NCBI GenBank assembly: GCA_913041905.1
Contig: CAJWJQ010000025.1
Span: 1-16,466, forward strand
Direction: 5' to 3'
DNA: 16,466 bases
Origin: GCA-2718845 sp913041905
GTDB lineage: Bacteria; Pseudomonadota; Gammaproteobacteria; GCA-002705445; GCA-002716945
Shown: in pieces, positions 14,823 through 16,466 of the stretch
Layout of the letters: every line of letters begins with the position of its first letter
Position numbering within the stretch: the stretch's first letter is position 1
The notes under the pieces: model-generated
Databases searched by the model: none
What the model was told of the DNA's origin: nothing
What the model saw: only the letters and a program-made list of their open reading frames with translations
Made by a program: the position numbers and the translations under genes

Positions 14823-15047
14823 ATGCCAACTATACAAATAAGAGAAAATGAGCCGTTTGAAATAGCTTTAAGAAGATTTAAAAGGGGCTGCGAAAAAGCG
14901 GGAATTTTAACGGAAACTCGTAGAAGAGAATTTTATGAGAAGCCTACTTCTGTTAGAAAAAGAAAAATTGCTGCTGCTACAAAAAGATATAAAAGAAAAC
15001 TTAGTATGACGGCAATAAGAAAGAAACCTCCATATAAAAAATTCTAA
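14823..15047 (+). CDS. rpsU: 30S ribosomal protein S21
   Basis: Small basic protein of the 30S subunit, near the 3' end of 16S rRNA and needed for translation initiation. The 74 residues begin MPTIQIRENEPFEIALRRFKR, nearly the textbook S21 N-terminus (shown in two parts here: MPTIQIRENE then PFEIALRRFK). The strand is followed by REFYEKPTSVRKRK and a very basic tail. The start is fixed by the conserved MPxIxxRE. No Shine-Dalgarno is visible, which is unusual for a highly expressed ribosomal gene. yqeY follows 25 bp downstream, as in many gammaproteobacteria. The usual next genes, dnaG and rpoD, are missing. Confidence 0.98.
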   Translation: MPTIQIRENEPFEIALRRFKRGCEKAGILTETRRREFYEKPTSVRKRKIAAATKRYKRKLSMTAIRKKPPYKKF

Positions 15048-15072
15048 TATTTATAATTAATTAAAACTATCA

Positions 15073-15513
15073 ATGAAAGCAAAAATTCAAAAAGATTTAG
15101 TTCAGCTAATGAAGTCTGGCGAAAAGAATAAAGTTGAAAAAATGAGGTTTATACTATCTTTTATCACTCAAGAAGAAAAAGATAAAAATAAAGAATTAAC
15201 TGATAGTGAAATAATACAAATACTCAAGAAAGCTTTGAAAAGAAACCAAGAGTCATTTGAACAATTTACAAAAGCTGGAAGAGAAGACTTAGCATTAAAA
15301 GAAAGTGAAGAAATGGATATTATTCAAAACTATCTTCCTGAAGAAATGTCTGAAGAAGATGTTATCAAAATCATAAAAGAAACAATTGCTTCAAGTAATG
15401 CAAGTTCCATAAAAGAAATGGGTAAAGTAATTGGTTTGATTAAAAAAAATCATGGAGATAATGTGGATATGGCTATAGTTAGCAAGTATGTAAAAGAGCT
15501 ACTAAATTCTTAA
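15073..15513 (+). CDS. yqeY: GatB/YqeY domain-containing protein
   Basis: A 146-residue, probably cytosolic, helical protein. KAKIQKDLVQLMKSGEKNKVEKMRFILS at the N-terminus (family core KxxMKxGxxxxxxxLRxxxS), the middle QILKKALKRNQESFEQFTKAGR and NYLPEEMSEEDV are the standard blocks of the YqeY family, which resembles the tRNA-binding tail of GatB. The biochemical role is not established; a link to tRNA amidation has been proposed from the shared domain. It lies 25 bp after rpsU with no ribosome-binding site of its own in sight, so it is likely co-transcribed. Its stop is 1 bp from the stop of the convergent HA-domain gene, in the place where dnaG would begin. Confidence 0.93.
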   Translation: MKAKIQKDLVQLMKSGEKNKVEKMRFILSFITQEEKDKNKELTDSEIIQILKKALKRNQESFEQFTKAGREDLALKESEEMDIIQNYLPEEMSEEDVIKIIKETIASSNASSIKEMGKVIGLIKKNHGDNVDMAIVSKYVKELLNS

Positions 15514-15514
15514 T

Positions 15515-16096
15515 TTAATCCCCTGTATTATTCTCGACATTTTTTAATGCATCTATTAATGCGTTTCTTTCAATAATATTTTCTGGTTTAAAATATTGTT
15601 TTAAGTTTGTCCATTTTAAAAAGCCAATATCATCAAGTGCTCTTAGTTTATTAGAATTAATATTTCTCTCAATATAGTCTTTTCTAACTTTAAGTACCCA
15701 GGTAACTAGAGGATCTTGAACCTCATAATTTGTTTGATTATAGTCTGTTGCTACATAGCAATGGCCATTCTCTAATTTGTAGTCCTGCAAGGTTTCTAGC
15801 ATATTATCCCAATGTGTTTTTTCAGTACCTTCATCTTCATCATCAACATCATTGGTAATATCATATAACTTGAGGAATGAAAATAATTTTTTAGTTGGTC
15901 TAGGCCAGTGAAATACTCCTTTATCTATCCAGCTTGATGTATTTAAAACATTTGTATTTTCCTTAAGATAAGCATGGAAATCATCTAGTGGAACACGAAA
16001 TATTCTTGAGTCTACCGAAAATTGAATCGCAGTATTAGTTTCTAGCAATGCTTTGTATATAATAAGTCTTTTTGTTTTCCTTATATAATAAACCAT
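15515..16096 (-). CDS. Small protein with one Helicase-Associated (HA) domain, function unknown
   Basis: The 193 residues have two parts. The N-terminal 80 residues, including GVFHWPRPTKKLFSFLKLY (60-78), match nothing I recognise. An acidic linker (84-90) follows, then a single HA-type domain at about 95-163. Its signature is HWDNMLETLQDYK, GHCYVATDY, LVTWVLKVRKDY, LRALDDIGFLKW, matching W-x-L-x-x-(Y/F)K, GH-x-x-VP, L-x-x-WV-x-x-R and L-x-x-iGFxW of family PF03457. HA domains occur in tandem behind some helicases and are presumed to bind nucleic acid. Here there is no helicase and only one copy, with a C-terminal tail (164-193). AGGA a few bases before the ATG is a plausible ribosome-binding site. 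It converges on yqeY with a 1-bp gap and replaces dnaG-rpoD. Nucleic-acid binding is inference. Confidence 0.8.
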   Translation of the reverse strand: MVYYIRKTKRLIIYKALLETNTAIQFSVDSRIFRVPLDDFHAYLKENTNVLNTSSWIDKGVFHWPRPTKKLFSFLKLYDITNDVDDEDEGTEKTHWDNMLETLQDYKLENGHCYVATDYNQTNYEVQDPLVTWVLKVRKDYIERNINSNKLRALDDIGFLKWTNLKQYFKPENIIERNALIDALKNVENNTGD

Positions 16097-16126
16097 ATCT
16101 TCCTATTTTTTTCCATAATAATATTT

Positions 16127-16155
16127 AGGATACTTAAATGGAAGTAATAATTCAA
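16127..16155 (-). promoter_or_regulatory. Candidate promoter of the HA-domain gene
   Basis: TTGAAT and TATCCT with a 17-bp spacer (four of six matches each) on the minus strand predict a start near 16120 and a leader of about 24 nt carrying the AGGA ribosome-binding site. The match is moderate, and it shares its -35 area with the gltD upstream region. Confidence 0.4.
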
Positions 16156-16175
16156 TATTTATTTAAAAAAATGTG

Positions 16176-16181
16176 TATACT
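16176..16181 (+). promoter_or_regulatory. Candidate -10 element of gltD, leaderless geometry
   Basis: TATACT ends six bases before the gltD ATG, so a start site seven bases downstream falls on the A of the ATG. No Shine-Dalgarno lies in the gap. The only -35-like hexamer (TTCAAT, 16151-16156) is at a long 19-bp spacing. Confidence 0.4.
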
Positions 16182-16187
16182 TCTCTT

Positions 16188-16466
16188 ATGGATAAAAACC
16201 TTCAATTTTTAGAGCTTAGACGTATGGATCCAAAAATAATAAATCCGTCTAAACGTATAAAAGATTATAAAGAAATATATAAAAGTTATGAGCCAAAACA
16301 AGCTAGCGAGCAGTCTGGTAGATGCATAGAATGTGGTAACCCATATTGTGAGTGGAAATGTCCAGTTCATAATTATATTCCTCAATGGTTAAAGCTGATT
16401 TCAGAAAATAGATTGTTTGAAGCTGCTGAATTATCACATCAAACTAATTCGCTTCCTGAGATATGT
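16188..16466 (+). CDS. gltD: Glutamate synthase [NADPH] small subunit, N-terminal part, 3' end outside window
   Basis: The beta subunit of GOGAT oxidises NADPH through FAD and feeds electrons via Fe-S clusters to the large subunit, which makes glutamate from glutamine and 2-oxoglutarate. Ninety-three codons are visible. FLELRRMDP opens as in GltD. Cys46, Cys49, Cys54 and Cys58 in GRCIECGNPYCEWKCP form the first ferredoxin-like 4Fe-4S motif, and HNYIPQWLKL, EAAELSHQTNSLPEIC continue the GltD pattern. The ATG at 16188 gives the expected N-terminus. gltB normally precedes gltD, but here the preceding gene is a divergent unrelated one, so gltB must be downstream or elsewhere. Related GltD-like Fe-S/FAD proteins exist, but the match to GltD itself is strong. 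Confidence 0.93.
   Translation, partial: MDKNLQFLELRRMDPKIINPSKRIKDYKEIYKSYEPKQASEQSGRCIECGNPYCEWKCPVHNYIPQWLKLISENRLFEAAELSHQTNSLPEIC

Noticed and set aside
1..16466. tRNA genes, CRISPR arrays, insertion sequences, toxin-antitoxin or defence genes
   Set aside because: Looked for on both strands; no cloverleaf, regular repeat array, terminal inverted repeats or transposase motifs were seen, and coding sequence fills nearly all of the window.

Overview
This window is a gene-dense, AT-rich (roughly 30% G+C by eye) stretch of bacterial chromosome with 20 protein-coding genes. Two are cut by the window edges: mutM at the left and gltD at the right. No RNA gene, insertion sequence, CRISPR array or phage gene is visible. 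The longest stretch without a gene is 169 bp (3977-4145). Gene content and order point to a gammaproteobacterium: an RpoH with the RpoH box, a mutM-coaD-rsmD-M16-M16 block, a plsY/tsaD-rpsU-yqeY block, and a pseudomonad-like aa3 cytochrome oxidase operon. The low G+C, short or overlapping gene junctions and lean gene set suggest a streamlined lineage, such as a marine SAR86-like organism. The exact clade is an inference I cannot test here.

Layout. (1) Positions 1-3976: the 3' end of mutM on +, then a minus-strand unit read right to left of two M16 peptidases (one catalytic, one degenerate), rsmD and coaD. (2) 3977-5006: a divergent promoter region and rpoH. The ftsY-ftsE-ftsX genes that lie between the M16 pair and rpoH in Pseudomonas are absent. 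(3) 5009-12204: the cytochrome c oxidase operon on minus, in the order ctaC, ctaD, ctaG, ctaE, SURF1, a Sco-like protein, ctaA and cyoE. One small DUF2909-type membrane protein gene is inserted on the opposite strand. (4) 12296-13120: bioC, upstream of and co-directional with the cox operon. (5) 13166-15513: plsY and tsaD convergent with a 15-bp overlap, then rpsU and yqeY. dnaG and rpoD, which normally follow, are not there. (6) 15515-16466: a small protein with one Helicase-Associated (HA) domain, and the start of gltD.

How the genes work together. The oxidase operon holds the three core subunits plus the copper (CtaG/Cox11, Sco-like), heme A (CyoE, CtaA) and SURF1 assembly factors, which is nearly a complete aa3 oxidase assembly line. 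The other genes are housekeeping: CoA synthesis, 16S rRNA methylation, DNA repair, heat-shock sigma factor, phospholipid synthesis, tRNA t6A modification, ribosomal protein S21, biotin synthesis and nitrogen assimilation.

I found no convincing new multi-gene system. The items most worth a second look are the HA-domain protein in the place of dnaG-rpoD, the missing ftsYEX, the reversed DUF2909 gene inside the cox operon, promoter -10 elements placed about 6 nt from start codons (possible leaderless mRNAs), an FNR-like site upstream of ctaC, and a terminator built into overlapping gene ends.
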